A stretch of DNA of 64,000 bases from Pseudomonadota bacterium (GCA_021787435.1 JAJYLY010000004.1:62001-126000); one strand, 5' to 3'; shown: positions 47,887 to 57,042, counted from the stretch's first letter. Program-made: numbers and translations. The notes: generated by a model not told the origin, from the letters alone.

Positions 47887-48789
47887 TCAGTCGGCACGTT
47901 TGCGACTGCTGAATCCGAGACCGGCAAGTCCCAGTCCAAGCAGTGCGAGCGTAGCGGGTTCGGGTACAGTGCCGCCGCCAGACGCCGCCGCCTCTGTCGC
48001 TCCTAGGGCATAGCCATAACTGAGATTAATTGATTGACCTGCACCGAGGTTTCCAATATTGAATCCCATGCCGATCGCATAATCACCATTACCGCTGTTG
48101 ACCCCTGCCAGATATACTGCCGGATCGGTCGACCAAGAAGAACTCACCCCCGCATTATGTGTGGTTGCATCGTAGCTGTAAATACAGATCGTCTGACCGG
48201 AATGAGTTCCGGTACCGCATGACTGGTTGTTGGACAACACTACATTGTTGGTATTGTAAACACCCCAGGCATTGACGTCAGGATCTGGATCCAGAGTGCG
48301 CAGGAATTCAACACCAGTCAAAGCCGAGGTCGATGCATTGGTCAAAACGGTATTGATGGCAATAACGGATTGTCCGCCAAAGGTCGACAAAGTATAGGTG
48401 TTGGTAATGTTGAAAACACTGTTTGCACCACTCCATGATGCACTCGTGGGACTCAGGGATATCGGAGATTTAAAACCGAAGCCGCTGACTCCGTCATTGT
48501 TCGCGCCGCCGTTGCCCAGACCTGATGCTGTAGTGACATAAAACCCTTCGAATGGGTCACCTGGCGTCAGAAAGTCATTGATACCATAGCTCCCTGATCC
48601 TGTGGAGTCATACAGGATGCCTGGGGAAGTGGAGCTGTCCGAGCCCAGGGTGCCGTAATCGCTCACTCCGGCCTTGACATAACCGTTTTGTATGACTACA
48701 GGCGTAGCAAATGCGGGTAATGCCTGAAATCCAAAAATCCCCAATACTGCCAAGTACAGTGCGTTTTTTGATCTGACTGAATATGACAT
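47887..48789 (-). CDS. PEP-CTERM-anchored exported protein
   Basis: A 300-residue protein with a signal peptide (hydrophobic core AVLGIFGFQALPAFA) and a C-terminal PEP-CTERM signal: VPEPATLALL, a hydrophobic helix, and the basic end SSRKRAD. The middle is Ser/Gly/Asn/Thr-rich beta-type sequence with no catalytic motif. Exosortase would recognise the tail; such proteins are linked to exopolysaccharide and surface attachment. A strong AGGAG lies upstream of the ATG. No exosortase gene is in this window. Single gene in an accessory patch. Confidence 0.88.
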   Translation of the reverse strand: MSYSVRSKNALYLAVLGIFGFQALPAFATPVVIQNGYVKAGVSDYGTLGSDSSTSPGILYDSTGSGSYGINDFLTPGDPFEGFYVTTASGLGNGGANNDGVSGFGFKSPISLSPTSASWSGANSVFNITNTYTLSTFGGQSVIAINTVLTNASTSALTGVEFLRTLDPDPDVNAWGVYNTNNVVLSNNQSCGTGTHSGQTICIYSYDATTHNAGVSSSWSTDPAVYLAGVNSGNGDYAIGMGFNIGNLGAGQSINLSYGYALGATEAAASGGGTVPEPATLALLGLGLAGLGFSSRKRAD

Positions 48790-49691
48790 GATATTCTCCT
48801 AATAAAAAATGACGTTGATGCTATGAAAATATGAGCTCTCAAACTTGGTTTTTTTTGTTTGCTGTAGAAGCTACGCATAAACCATGCCTGATATAAGGAA
48901 TAATAAAAATTATTCAAAATTTCAATGAGTTGGATTATTTAACATGACTGGCTGCCATGAATTGCAAAAATTCCGTGAGCAGAGTGTAAAATTTTTCGAC
49001 AATGCCTCTACAAGAAATTTAAATGTCAACTATTAGCCATCGGTAGTTAAGTGGTCGAACAAAATATTCGCGCGCAAGCGCGATAAAAATTATTGCTTAA
49101 CCGCCATCAAACGTATTTTGCAAATCATGATCTCGCACCCTTTGCTTCACAGTGTGGTTGCGTGAATCGCACAAGTCACCCATGTGGATCAATCGAAAGC
49201 GATGTTATCCCGTTTCACCCCGGCAGCACTGCTGTCTCAGAAGCATCTCGGTACCGTGCTGCGCCCAAACGGTGGACAGATATGTGCATGCCGAAAACGG
49301 CTCCAACCCCTTGTGGCTCGCAACCCGGATGATCCATTTCCTGCAAACGTCTCATGATGGGAAAAAGGTCGCAAGGGTCTTGACATCATCCAACATCGTT
49401 TTTCTTTACCAATCGACCACTCGGCTCACCAAGAAAAGGGAAGTGTTCCATTTGCCAGCATATGCTGATCGAGGGTTGGACACCGTTGAAAGGTGTGTGA
49501 CATATTTACCCCCTTCCGCAAGCGTAGCCGGGCTTCCTGTGGTCATGGCGAAAACCTATGTACAGCATTTTACGAACTCAATCTAAATCTGCTTGGGGCT
49601 AACTGATTTGACTTCGCAATGCATGCTGACTGACGGAGTATTCAATCTGCTAGAATGTGCGCACTTTTGAATTCTGAACGAGGAGCTAAGA
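48790..49691. other. 900-bp AT-richer stretch without an intact gene
   Basis: Open frames here are short or lack any family signature; the longest is a plus frame at 49152-49586. A hairpin TCGCGC-GCAA-GCGCGA lies near 49068-49083. GTTAAG and CTTAAC half-sites flank it (near 49047 and 49096). The content looks like a decayed insertion. I could not identify a transposase. Confidence 0.4.
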
Positions 49692-49940
49692 ATGATTGCA
49701 CTGCAAATGGAATCATCCATTATCGATCATCGCATCAGTCTGGTAAGCGACTTGTTACCTGCCAGAGTAAAACATGCAAAGGTGATTGTGATGTATGAGG
49801 AGTCCAGCGTGGAGGGGGGCGCGGCACCAGATATTCTGGCTGTGGAGCGCCAAGTGCAAGGATGTTTTTCTAAACAGGATAATCAGGTGTTACAGTAGGT
49901 CTTGCTGGAGATGCGCAGCGAATGGGAGCGCAACTTGTGA
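49692..49940 (+). pseudogene. Antitoxin-like gene broken by a stop codon
   Basis: GAGGAGCTAAG precedes an ATG and 68 codons (MESSIIDHRISLVSDLLPAR and so on), then TAG at 49896-49898. The same frame goes on with LLEMRSEWERNL and a natural TGA at 49938-49940, which overlaps the GTG of the PIN toxin remnant. The layout fits an antitoxin of a PIN-domain pair; family not assigned. The 68-residue product might still be made. Confidence 0.6.
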
Positions 49941-50325
49941 CAGTTTGGTTGCTGGATAGCAATGTTGTCATGGGTTATCTGAATCAGGATGCAACCCCTG
50001 GCATCATCAAGTAGTTTGATGCAGGCATTGATTGAAGGTGCTGCAGTTTCCGTGATTACAACCATCGAAGTGTTAGGTTGGTGCGGCCATAATGCGGCGA
50101 GCTGTGCGAGCGCAGAAAAATTGCTTGGATGTATGGATGAAATTTTGCTTTCCACATTAGGTTGTCAAGCAGACAATTTCTCTTTGCACTGTATACTCTA
50201 TCAAACTTCCCGATGCCGTTGTTGCAGCGACTGCTTTGACCCATGGTTTGAAATTGGCAACTCGGAATTTGTCTGACTTTTAACGTATCGATGAATTAAA
50301 TATCGTCAGCCCCTTTACATCCGTC
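49937..50325 (+). pseudogene. Frameshifted PIN-domain (VapC-like) toxin remnant
   Basis: Starting at GTG 49937 the frame reads VTVWLLDSNVVMGYLNQD, the PIN N-terminus with its first catalytic Asp, then stops at TAG near 50012. The match resumes in another frame (LMQALIEGAAVSVITTIEVL, with the conserved Glu) to about 50160. It resumes again near 50203 as KLPDAVVAATALTHGLKLAT and RNLSDF, carrying the C-terminal Asp motif; an in-frame TAA follows at 50280. Several frameshifts and a deletion make this clearly dead. Confidence 0.82.
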
Positions 50326-50351
50326 CCGTAATTCTTTACATAGTTTGCGAA

Positions 50352-50441
50352 ATGGAAGTTTGGCGCGAACTGGGTCTGTTTATTGGCGGCTTTGTCGATG
50401 TATTAGAAAAAGGAAGCTTTAAGATAGGGGAGGCAGCATGA
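50352..50441 (+). CDS. Possible 29-residue small ORF coupled to metZ
   Basis: ATG 50352 opens 29 codons (MEVWRELGLFIGG...EAA) whose TGA overlaps the metZ ATG (ATGA). It has no clear ribosome site and no known relative. It could be a leader peptide or the remains of a larger gene; coding is uncertain. Confidence 0.25.
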   Translation: MEVWRELGLFIGGFVDVLEKGSFKIGEAA

Positions 50442-51613
50442 GTGAAGAAAATTATCAGCCTGAAACGCTGGCGGTTCGGGCAGGCACGGTGAGGAGCCAG
50501 TTTGGCGAACACTCGGAAGCGATGTTCCTGACGTCGAGCTTCGTGTTCGAGAGCGCAGCTCAGGCAGCCGCGCGTTTCATCGGCGAAGAGCCGGGCAACA
50601 TCTATTCGCGTTTCACCAATCCCACGGTCACGATGTTCGAGGAGCGCTTGGCTGCTCTGGAAGGCGCGGAGCAATGCGTCGCCACGGCCTCAGGCATGTC
50701 GGCGATCTTGGCGTGCGTGATGGGTGTATTGAAAGCGGGCGATCACATCGTCGCATCGGTCAGCCTGTTCGGCGCTACGGTGAACCTGTTCAACAATGTG
50801 ATCAAGAAATTCGGCGTAGAAACCACCTATGTTTCTGCAACGAATGTATCCGAGTGGCAGGTTGCGGTGCGTCCCAATACGCGATTGTTTTTTCTGGAAA
50901 CGCCTTCCAATCCGTTGACCGAGATTTCCGACATCGCGGCTATTGCAAAGGTCGCAAAATCATGTGGCGCGCTGCTGGCAGTGGACAATTGCTTCTGCAC
51001 GCCGATTTTGCAAAAACCGCTTGAGCTGGGTGCGGACATCGTGATTCACTCGGCAACAAAATACATAGACGGCCAAGGTCGCGTTCTGGGCGGAGCGGTG
51101 CTGGGTAGCCGCAAGAACATGGAAAGTGTGTATGGATTCTTGCGCACCACGGGTCCCACTATGAGCGCATTCAACGCATGGATATTTCTGAAGGGGCTTG
51201 AGACACTCAAAATTCGCATGGACGCACACAGCGCGAATTCTCTTGAACTTGCCCGCTGGCTTGAGGCGCAGCCTGCAGTTGCGCGCGTATTCTATCCGGG
51301 ACTGCCATCGCATCCGCAACACGAGCTGGCGATGCGCCAGCAAAAAAGCGGCGGCGGCATCGTGTCGTTTGAGGTAAAAGGCGGCAAGGAGGCGGCGTGG
51401 CGTTTGATCGACAACACGAAGCTGCTTTCGATCACCGCGAACCTGGGCGATACGCGCACTACCATTTGTCATTCGGCAAGCACCACCCATGCGCGCATCA
51501 GCCCTGAGGCACGTGCTGCGGCAGGCATCACGGATGGTTTGATCCGAATCGCGGTGGGACTCGAAGCGGCCATCGACATACAGAATGATCTTGCGCGCGG
51601 TTTGGCTTGCTGA
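50438..51613 (+). CDS. metZ: O-succinylhomoserine sulfhydrylase
   Basis: A 391-residue Cys/Met-metabolism PLP enzyme, making homocysteine directly from O-succinylhomoserine and sulfide. PLP lysine in VIHSATKYIDGQGRVLGG, and the family start YQPETLAVRAGT. GGGAGG lies about 6 bases before the ATG. The purF-to-metZ order is common in Betaproteobacteria, here interrupted by the accessory patch. Its stop overlaps the next gene by one base (TGATG). Confidence 0.94.
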   Translation: MSEENYQPETLAVRAGTVRSQFGEHSEAMFLTSSFVFESAAQAAARFIGEEPGNIYSRFTNPTVTMFEERLAALEGAEQCVATASGMSAILACVMGVLKAGDHIVASVSLFGATVNLFNNVIKKFGVETTYVSATNVSEWQVAVRPNTRLFFLETPSNPLTEISDIAAIAKVAKSCGALLAVDNCFCTPILQKPLELGADIVIHSATKYIDGQGRVLGGAVLGSRKNMESVYGFLRTTGPTMSAFNAWIFLKGLETLKIRMDAHSANSLELARWLEAQPAVARVFYPGLPSHPQHELAMRQQKSGGGIVSFEVKGGKEAAWRLIDNTKLLSITANLGDTRTTICHSASTTHARISPEARAAAGITDGLIRIAVGLEAAIDIQNDLARGLAC

Positions 51614-52104
51614 TGGATATGCTGGCAGCGCAGCTGGGCGGACTGCTCAAATCGCACGGCCTGATGCTGGCGACAGCAGAGTCATGCACGGGAGGTGGCG
51701 TGGCCCAGGCGATCACCGAGGTGGCAGGCAGTTCTGCGTGGTTCGAGCGCGGCTTTGTGACCTATTCTAATCTCTCGAAGCAGCAGATGCTGGGTGTCGC
51801 TGAAGTAACGATCATGCAATACGGTGCGGTATCGGAAGCAACCGTGCGCGAGATGGTGACTGGCGCGCTCTTGCACAGTGCAGCACATATGGCGCTGGCG
51901 GTCAGCGGCATCGCTGGCCCTGACGGCGGTACGCCCGACAAGCCGGTGGGCACGGTATGGTTTGCCTGGGGCTTGAAGCATTCGCTTGTGCATGCAGAGC
52001 GCCATCAGTTTTCGGGTAACCGCGCCGAAGTTCGCGCGCGTGCGGTGCATACAGCGCTGCAGGGTGCGATCAACCTGCTGAACCGGCATACTGAAACAGC
52101 TTAA
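51613..52104 (+). CDS. pncC: CinA C-terminal-type nicotinamide-nucleotide amidase
   Basis: A 163-residue stand-alone CinA_C/PncC protein that deamidates nicotinamide mononucleotide. MLATAESCTGGGVAQAITE carries the catalytic Ser region, and AVSGIAGPDGGTPDKPVGTVWFA follows. It lacks the N-terminal MoeA-like CinA domain. ATG 51613 shares one base with the metZ stop. It precedes recA, the usual cinA-recA neighbourhood. Confidence 0.92.
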   Translation: MDMLAAQLGGLLKSHGLMLATAESCTGGGVAQAITEVAGSSAWFERGFVTYSNLSKQQMLGVAEVTIMQYGAVSEATVREMVTGALLHSAAHMALAVSGIAGPDGGTPDKPVGTVWFAWGLKHSLVHAERHQFSGNRAEVRARAVHTALQGAINLLNRHTETA

Positions 52105-52110
52105 AATAAA

Positions 52111-52151
52111 GAACGATCGTTCTGTTCAAATGTAAATCGTTGTGCCATAAT
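52111..52151 (+). promoter_or_regulatory. recA promoter with adjoining perfect palindrome
   Basis: TGTTCA (52123-52128), 17 bases, then CATAAT (52146-52151) form a good sigma-70 promoter. Immediately upstream is the perfect 12-bp palindrome GAACGATCGTTC (52111-52122), a GAAC-N4-GTTC arrangement like the Gram-positive LexA (DinR) box rather than the CTGT-N8-ACAG box of enterics. Confidence 0.65.
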
Positions 52152-52180
52152 CCGCGTACATTTTTTTAGAAGGTGACACC

Positions 52181-53257
52181 ATGGATGAAAATAAGAACAA
52201 GGCGCTTGCCGCGGCACTGAGCCAGATCGAGAAACAATTCGGCAAGGGCTCCATCATGCGGTTGGGTGAGCACGAAGTGGCGCGCGACATCGATGTCGTC
52301 TCGACTGGCTCGCTGGGGCTGGACATTGCTTTAGGTGTGGGTGGTCTGCCGCGCGGCCGCGTGGTGGAAATCTACGGTCCTGAATCTTCCGGCAAGACCA
52401 CGCTTACGTTGCAAGTCATCGCAGAGATGCAGAAGCTGGGCGGCACGGCCGCGTTCATCGATGCGGAGCATGCGCTTGATCCGCAGTATGCGCAGAAGCT
52501 GGGCGTACAAGTTGAGAACCTTCTGATCTCGCAGCCAGACAACGGCGAGCAGGCGCTGGAGATCACCGACATGCTGGTGCGTTCCGCGTCTGTCGATGTG
52601 GTGGTGATCGACTCGGTTGCGGCATTGACGCCCAAGGCGGAAATTGAAGGCGAGATGGGTGATTCGCAGATGGGCTTGCATGCTCGATTGATGTCGCAGG
52701 CCTTGCGCAAGCTGACCGCGAACATCAAGCGTTCCAACACGCTGGTGATTTTCATCAACCAGATACGCATGAAGATCGGAGTGATGTTCGGCAATCCAGA
52801 AACCACCACCGGCGGCAATGCGCTCAAGTTCTATGCATCGGTGCGGCTCGACATACGCCGCATCGGCGCAATCAAGAAGGGCGACGAAGTGATCGGCAAC
52901 GAGACGCGCGTCAAGGTCGTGAAGAACAAGGTCGCTCCGCCTTTCAAGGAAGCACTGTTCGACATCCTGTATGGAGAAGGCATCTCGCGCGAAGGCGAGA
53001 TCATCGATCTTGGCGTTATGCACAAACTGTTGGAGAAATCCGGTTCCTGGTACAGTTATAACGGCGAGAAGATCGGTCAGGGCAAGGACAATGTGCGCGA
53101 GTATCTGCGTGCGCGTCCTGAGGTTGCACGCGAGATCGAAAACAAGATACGCAGCAGCGTCGGCGTGGCACTGATCGATGTCGCTGAAAAGCCGAACGCG
53201 AAGAAAGCCGAAAAGGCCGGGCAGCCAAATGAGGAAAAGGCCCGAACCCACGCTTAG
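52181..53257 (+). CDS. recA: Recombinase RecA
   Basis: A 358-residue strand-exchange ATPase and LexA co-protease. Walker A is [10 protein letters not shown], followed by the EAEHALD-like substrate strand ([13 protein letters not shown]), loop 2 [13 protein letters not shown], and a C-terminal tail rich in Lys/Glu. An AGAAGGTGA ribosome site precedes the ATG. recX overlaps its end by 29 bases. Confidence 0.99.
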   Translation: MDENKNKALAAALSQIEKQFGKGSIMRLGEHEVARDIDVVSTGSLGLDIALGVGGLPRGRVVEIYGPESSGKTTLTLQVIAEMQKLGGTAAFIDAEHALDPQYAQKLGVQVENLLISQPDNGEQALEITDMLVRSASVDVVVIDSVAALTPKAEIEGEMGDSQMGLHARLMSQALRKLTANIKRSNTLVIFINQIRMKIGVMFGNPETTTGGNALKFYASVRLDIRRIGAIKKGDEVIGNETRVKVVKNKVAPPFKEALFDILYGEGISREGEIIDLGVMHKLLEKSGSWYSYNGEKIGQGKDNVREYLRARPEVAREIENKIRSSVGVALIDVAEKPNAKKAEKAGQPNEEKARTHA

Positions 53258-53708
53258 CGCGCGCGCGTTGCAGTATCTGGCGCGCCGCGAATACAGCAGG
53301 GCAGAGCTTGCAGCCAAGCTGCGCCCGTACGCTAAGGCAGAAGATGAATTCGAGCAGGTTCAGCCGATTGATATCGACAAGCTTCTGGATAATCTGGCTG
53401 CAAGCGGATATCTTTCGGATGAGCGCGCTGTCACGCAGCTGTTGCATGCAAGGCGTCCCCGCTTCGGGGCGCAGCGCATCGCGCATGAGCTGCATCAGAA
53501 AGGCATAAGCCACGAGTTGATCGAAAAGGCCCTGCCTGCATTAAAAGAAACCGAGCTTGAAACGGCGCACAGTGTGTGGCAGAGAAAATATGGCGCATTG
53601 CCTCGCGACGAAAAAGAAAAAGCGCGTCAAATGCGCTTCTTGCAGTCCCGTGGATTTTCCATTGATGTGATCTTCAAGGTGCTAAGGCAGGATGACGTGG
53701 CACAATGA
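53229..53708 (+). CDS. recX: RecA-modulating protein RecX
   Basis: A 159-residue three-helix-repeat protein that binds RecA filaments. [15 protein letters not shown] and [17 protein letters not shown] are typical, and [18 protein letters not shown] follows. The ATG at 53229 lies inside the recA end; earlier in-frame codons belong to the recA overlap. It converges on an HDOD gene with a 2-bp gap. Confidence 0.93.
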   Translation: MRKRPEPTLSARALQYLARREYSRAELAAKLRPYAKAEDEFEQVQPIDIDKLLDNLAASGYLSDERAVTQLLHARRPRFGAQRIAHELHQKGISHELIEKALPALKETELETAHSVWQRKYGALPRDEKEKARQMRFLQSRGFSIDVIFKVLRQDDVAQ

Positions 53709-53719
53709 GCTCAGCTCAT
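53705..53719. repeat. Palindrome holding both stop codons of recX and the HDOD gene
   Basis: ATGAGCT-C-AGCTCAT has 7-bp perfect arms centred at 53712. The TGA of recX (53706-53708) and that of the minus-strand gene (53713-53711) lie within it. Too short to be a sure terminator. Confidence 0.5.
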
Positions 53720-54538
53720 CGGCATGAAGCTCGTTGCCCATTGCATCTCCAGCGTTTCACGTACTTCGTCGAGATTCTCCCGGGTAAGCCCGATGTGCTT
53801 GAGTTCGTCGGGTGAGATTTCCATAGTGGTCATCCCGCGGATGGCACTCTCGCCGGTGATGGACTCGATGATTCTCACAAGGGTGAGCGGCACGTTATCC
53901 ATTGCCATGCTGTGATGGCCTTCGATCACACTGATGACTTCGTCGGGCAGATTCCATTTTCGTGCCAATATTCCGCCGATTTCGGCATGCGTGATACCAA
54001 ATTTTGACATTTCGATGTCGATGGTGGATTCTTCAGGATGGGATTCGACATAGCTGATGAAGTCATCGAATTTTGCGGGCTCGAGGTGGGCCAGCACGAG
54101 ATAACCCATGTCGTGTAGCAGCCCAGAGAGGAACAGCATGTTTTCGTCAGGCCTGTTCGGCAGCATGGATGATAAAAGGCGCATGCCGGCAGCTATCGAG
54201 AAACTGTGCAGCCACAGATCGCTCATGGTGAAAATCTTGCTCTCGCGTATCTTGATCGGCTCGGTCAAGGCGATGACTGTCGCAACCGATTTAACGGTGG
54301 ATAGTCCGAGAACCAGCGCCGAATCGTTTACCGTGCTGATCTTTCTGCCCATCACGAACAAGGGTGAGTTTGCCATGCCGATCAATCTGGCCGATATGAA
54401 TGGGTCAGACTTGACTAGGCCGAGAAGTTCCTTTTCACCTTCTTCGGTATTCAGATGCAACGATAGCAATTGTCTTGCAATGGGGGAAATGGTGGGGAGG
54501 ACATCGGCTTCCCAGATCTTTGCGCGCAGCTCTTCCAT
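53711..54538 (-). CDS. HDOD-domain signalling protein
   Basis: A 275-residue protein made almost entirely of one HDOD domain (about 15-215), a relative of HD hydrolases without the full metal site: LPTISPIARQLLSLHLN, DPFISARLIGMANSPLF, then LSGLLHDMGYLVLAHL. HDOD proteins work in signalling, often with c-di-GMP or chemotaxis; target unknown. It is monocistronic here. Confidence 0.85.
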   Translation of the reverse strand: MEELRAKIWEADVLPTISPIARQLLSLHLNTEEGEKELLGLVKSDPFISARLIGMANSPLFVMGRKISTVNDSALVLGLSTVKSVATVIALTEPIKIRESKIFTMSDLWLHSFSIAAGMRLLSSMLPNRPDENMLFLSGLLHDMGYLVLAHLEPAKFDDFISYVESHPEESTIDIEMSKFGITHAEIGGILARKWNLPDEVISVIEGHHSMAMDNVPLTLVRIIESITGESAIRGMTTMEISPDELKHIGLTRENLDEVRETLEMQWATSFMPMS

Positions 54539-54856
54539 GGCTTTATACGGATGAATTTAAAACGGATTCTACACTTGACAGAAGGCGGGATCAAAGTATT
54601 TGTTTGATCATTGATGGAATGAGAAAAAGCAAAGGCGGGTTTATATCCAAGATAAATTCTCATCGCATCTAATTACTTTCTGACGTTAAAATCAGCATTC
54701 CCCTATAGTGCCATGGTCATCCTGCTAAACATAATGTTCTTAAGTAGGAATTTTGCAATCCTGCCATTTTGGGAAGGCATCGAACATGGGAATCGCGAAC
54801 AGTGTTGCCCGTTCTGACATGCTTAAGCTTGCGGCCGGCCATGCATGGACTCTGCG
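54539..54856. other. 318-bp gap with one operator-like inverted repeat
   Basis: No gene seen. GATCAAA (54589-54595) and TTTGATC (54603-54609) form a perfect 7-bp inverted repeat with a 7-base spacer, next to a TTGACA at 54576-54581. It lies between divergent genes and might be a binding site. Confidence 0.4.
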
Positions 54857-55243
54857 ATGAACAAGAAAGCGCTGCTCCTCTCGGCGTTGATTGCAGTATC
54901 GGTGTATGTAAAGGCCGAACAGGAAATTGATGTCAAGGGCATCTGGCATGGCGATATCCGTAGCTTCGACAGGGATGATCTGGATCTGTGGCGTAGCGGA
55001 AAATGGGTGCGTGACAGGCATGAAGGCAGGTTAGGCTGGTGGTGGGTTGTTGCAGACTTATGGTATTTCTATCCGCAGCCGGTTTATCCTTATCCTGATC
55101 CTTATATTCCTCCTAACGTCCTTGTGCGGACAGACAGCGCTGAACGGTTCTGGTATTACTGCGAATTCAGCAACGGGTATTACCCTTACGTTTCGATTTG
55201 CCCGGAGAAGTGGAAAGTCATTCCAGCAGTGCCTGTTCAATAA
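54857..55243 (+). CDS. Secreted aromatic-rich protein of unknown function
   Basis: A 128-residue protein with a signal peptide (KKALLLSALIAVSVYVKA) and a Trp/Tyr/Pro-rich mature part (WYFYPQPVYPYPDPYIPP; two Cys, near YYCEF and SICPE, may form a disulfide). No known enzyme motif. The pattern recalls small secreted proteins that accompany glycine-zipper lipoproteins. Start: ATG 54857, or ATG 54845 four codons earlier. A lipoprotein gene follows 10 bases downstream. Confidence 0.7.
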   Translation: MNKKALLLSALIAVSVYVKAEQEIDVKGIWHGDIRSFDRDDLDLWRSGKWVRDRHEGRLGWWWVVADLWYFYPQPVYPYPDPYIPPNVLVRTDSAERFWYYCEFSNGYYPYVSICPEKWKVIPAVPVQ

Positions 55244-55253
55244 GGGGATCATC

Positions 55254-55703
55254 ATGAGGAAGATCATCTATAGCATCGCAATGGTTTTGGCGGGATGCGC
55301 GTCAGCTCCCATCGGACCCAGGGTTGCTGTGATGCCGGCACCCGGAAAGCCTTATGAGGTTTTCGTAGCCGAAGATCAGTTGTGCCGTTATTATGCAGCG
55401 CAATCAATCGGTGCTGCGCCCAGTAATGCTGCGGCACAAAGCTTCGTTGGCTCGGCTGTGGTGGGCACGGCGATAGGCGCTGCGGCAGGCGCTATGAGCG
55501 GCGGACATGAAGGCAGTGGCGCTGCGACAGGGTTGGTTATAGGCAGCATGGCAGGTGCGGGTCAAAGCGCTTATGCCGTACAGGATGCGCAGATGCGCTA
55601 TGACCTGACTTATCAACAGTGCATGTATGCAAAAGGAAATCAGGTTCCCGGCATGCCCATGCAGACTGCCCCGTCCCGGGTTCCCTACCCGCCGCCGCGA
55701 TGA
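55254..55703 (+). CDS. Glycine-zipper outer-membrane lipoprotein
   Basis: A 149-residue lipoprotein with the lipobox VLAGC (Cys near 15) and a glycine-zipper stretch (GSAVVGTAIGAAAGAMSGG, then GLVIGSMAGAG), ending in a Pro-rich tail. Cysteines occur also in QLCRYY and QQCMYAK. AAGGGG precedes the ATG. Its stop overlaps the nitroreductase start (ATGA). Likely structural in the envelope. Confidence 0.8.
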   Translation: MRKIIYSIAMVLAGCASAPIGPRVAVMPAPGKPYEVFVAEDQLCRYYAAQSIGAAPSNAAAQSFVGSAVVGTAIGAAAGAMSGGHEGSGAATGLVIGSMAGAGQSAYAVQDAQMRYDLTYQQCMYAKGNQVPGMPMQTAPSRVPYPPPR

Positions 55704-56305
55704 ACATGGGGGATTCCGTGAATGATCAGAGCCTGAAACAGCAAGGCATATTGAAAAGCATCTATGCCAGGCGCTCTGTGCGCGCTTATGCGCCAACGCC
55801 TGTCGATGATGCGGTGCTGCCGACCTTGCTCGACGCTGCCGTGCATGCGCCGACGGCCATGCATGAAGAGCCTTGGGCATTTGTGATCGTGCAGGACGCT
55901 CGGCTATTGCAACGCCTGTCAGATATTGCCAAACCTGTATTCATCGAAGAGGTGAGCCGCCGCGGTGCTCATGGAAACATCCGCTCCCTCGAGCACTTTT
56001 CCCGTGCTGATTTCAATATCTTTCATGGCGCAGGAACCCTCATCATTATCTGCGCCAAGCAGCAGGGTTCATTCGCCGTTGCTGACTGCTGGCTGGCTGC
56101 TGAAAACCTCATGCTGGCAGCAGATGCGATCGGGCTTGGCACTTGCGTCATCGGCTCTGCGGTTTCTGCACTGAATGCGCATAAAAAGGAACTTAGCATG
56201 CCTTTTGAATATTCCGCTATCGCCCCCATCGTCGTGGGAGTGCCCGGCGGCGAAACGCGGGCAACGTCCAGAAACAAGCCTGTCATCCTTTCATGGAAAA
56301 AATAG
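55700..56305 (+). CDS. Nitroreductase-family FMN protein
   Basis: A flavoprotein of about 201 residues with the FMN-phosphate motif ARRSVRAYAP at the start and the typical hinge APTAMHEEPWAFVIV and GLGTCVIGSA. The substrate cannot be told; family members reduce nitro groups, quinones, flavins or enones. ATG 55700 overlaps the lipoprotein stop; GTG 55718 with GGGGG just before it is a good alternative. It opens a group of lipid-related genes. Confidence 0.82.
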   Translation: MNMGDSVNDQSLKQQGILKSIYARRSVRAYAPTPVDDAVLPTLLDAAVHAPTAMHEEPWAFVIVQDARLLQRLSDIAKPVFIEEVSRRGAHGNIRSLEHFSRADFNIFHGAGTLIIICAKQQGSFAVADCWLAAENLMLAADAIGLGTCVIGSAVSALNAHKKELSMPFEYSAIAPIVVGVPGGETRATSRNKPVILSWKK

Positions 56306-56355
56306 CTGGTTTTTAAAGCGCCTGCAGTGTGGAAATCTGTTAAAGGAGGCCATCA

Positions 56356-57006
56356 TTGAATATTCGCGCAATAGAACACGCCTACAAGCGATATGCCGGA
56401 GTTTACGACCTTGTTTTTGGAGGAGTTTTTCAACCCGGACGCAAGACAGCCGTCGAGCGCATGCGATGCAGCTTGGGGGAAAAGGTGCTGGAAGTCGGGG
56501 TGGGCACTGGGTTGTCATTTTCGCTTTATCCCAAGCACATACTGCTCACAGGGATCGACATTTCACGCGACATGCTGGCCGTAGCGCAGGCTAGGAAAAT
56601 ACGCGACAGGCTTAGCAATGTTGTCCAGTTGTCGGTCATGGATGCCGAAAATATGGCATTTCATGACAATAGCTTCGACAAGGTGGTCGCCATGTACGTC
56701 GCTTCTGTGGTGCCTGATCCTGCACGGCTGGTCGATGAGATGCGCAGGGTATGCAAGCCCAATGGCAGACTGATTTTTGTGAATCATTTCCATAGTCAGA
56801 ATCCGCTGCTGGGTACCCTGGAGAGTCTGATTTCCCCATGGTCCAGTCAGCTTGGCTTCCACCCTGATTTTTCGCTGGACAGATTCATGAACAAGAGCGG
56901 ACTGCTGGCAACGGATATTCGCCCGGTGAACATTTTTAATTTTTGCACGATGGTTGAAGCGGTCAACAACAAGCGCCTTTCAGAGCGGCTGGCCATGGCG
57001 GCTTAA
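56356..57006 (+). CDS. Phospholipid N-methyltransferase-like (PmtA type) SAM enzyme
   Basis: A 216-residue class I methyltransferase with motif I VLEVGVGTGLSF, motif II GIDISRDMLAVA and motif III-region MYVASVVPDP. It resembles Rhodobacter-type phosphatidylethanolamine N-methyltransferase/UbiE relatives. The start is a TTG at 56356 with a near-perfect AAGGAGG 8 bases upstream. It ends exactly where the cyclopropane synthase frame begins. Phospholipid is the likely substrate. Confidence 0.75.
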   Translation: MNIRAIEHAYKRYAGVYDLVFGGVFQPGRKTAVERMRCSLGEKVLEVGVGTGLSFSLYPKHILLTGIDISRDMLAVAQARKIRDRLSNVVQLSVMDAENMAFHDNSFDKVVAMYVASVVPDPARLVDEMRRVCKPNGRLIFVNHFHSQNPLLGTLESLISPWSSQLGFHPDFSLDRFMNKSGLLATDIRPVNIFNFCTMVEAVNNKRLSERLAMAA

Positions 57007-57042
57007 ATGTACGGACGATTTGACGGCAACAGGAGCAATGGC

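Noticed and set aside
49152..49586. A 144-codon frame in the decayed region
   Set aside because: No ribosome site, Cys/Arg/Ser-rich random-like sequence, no family resemblance.
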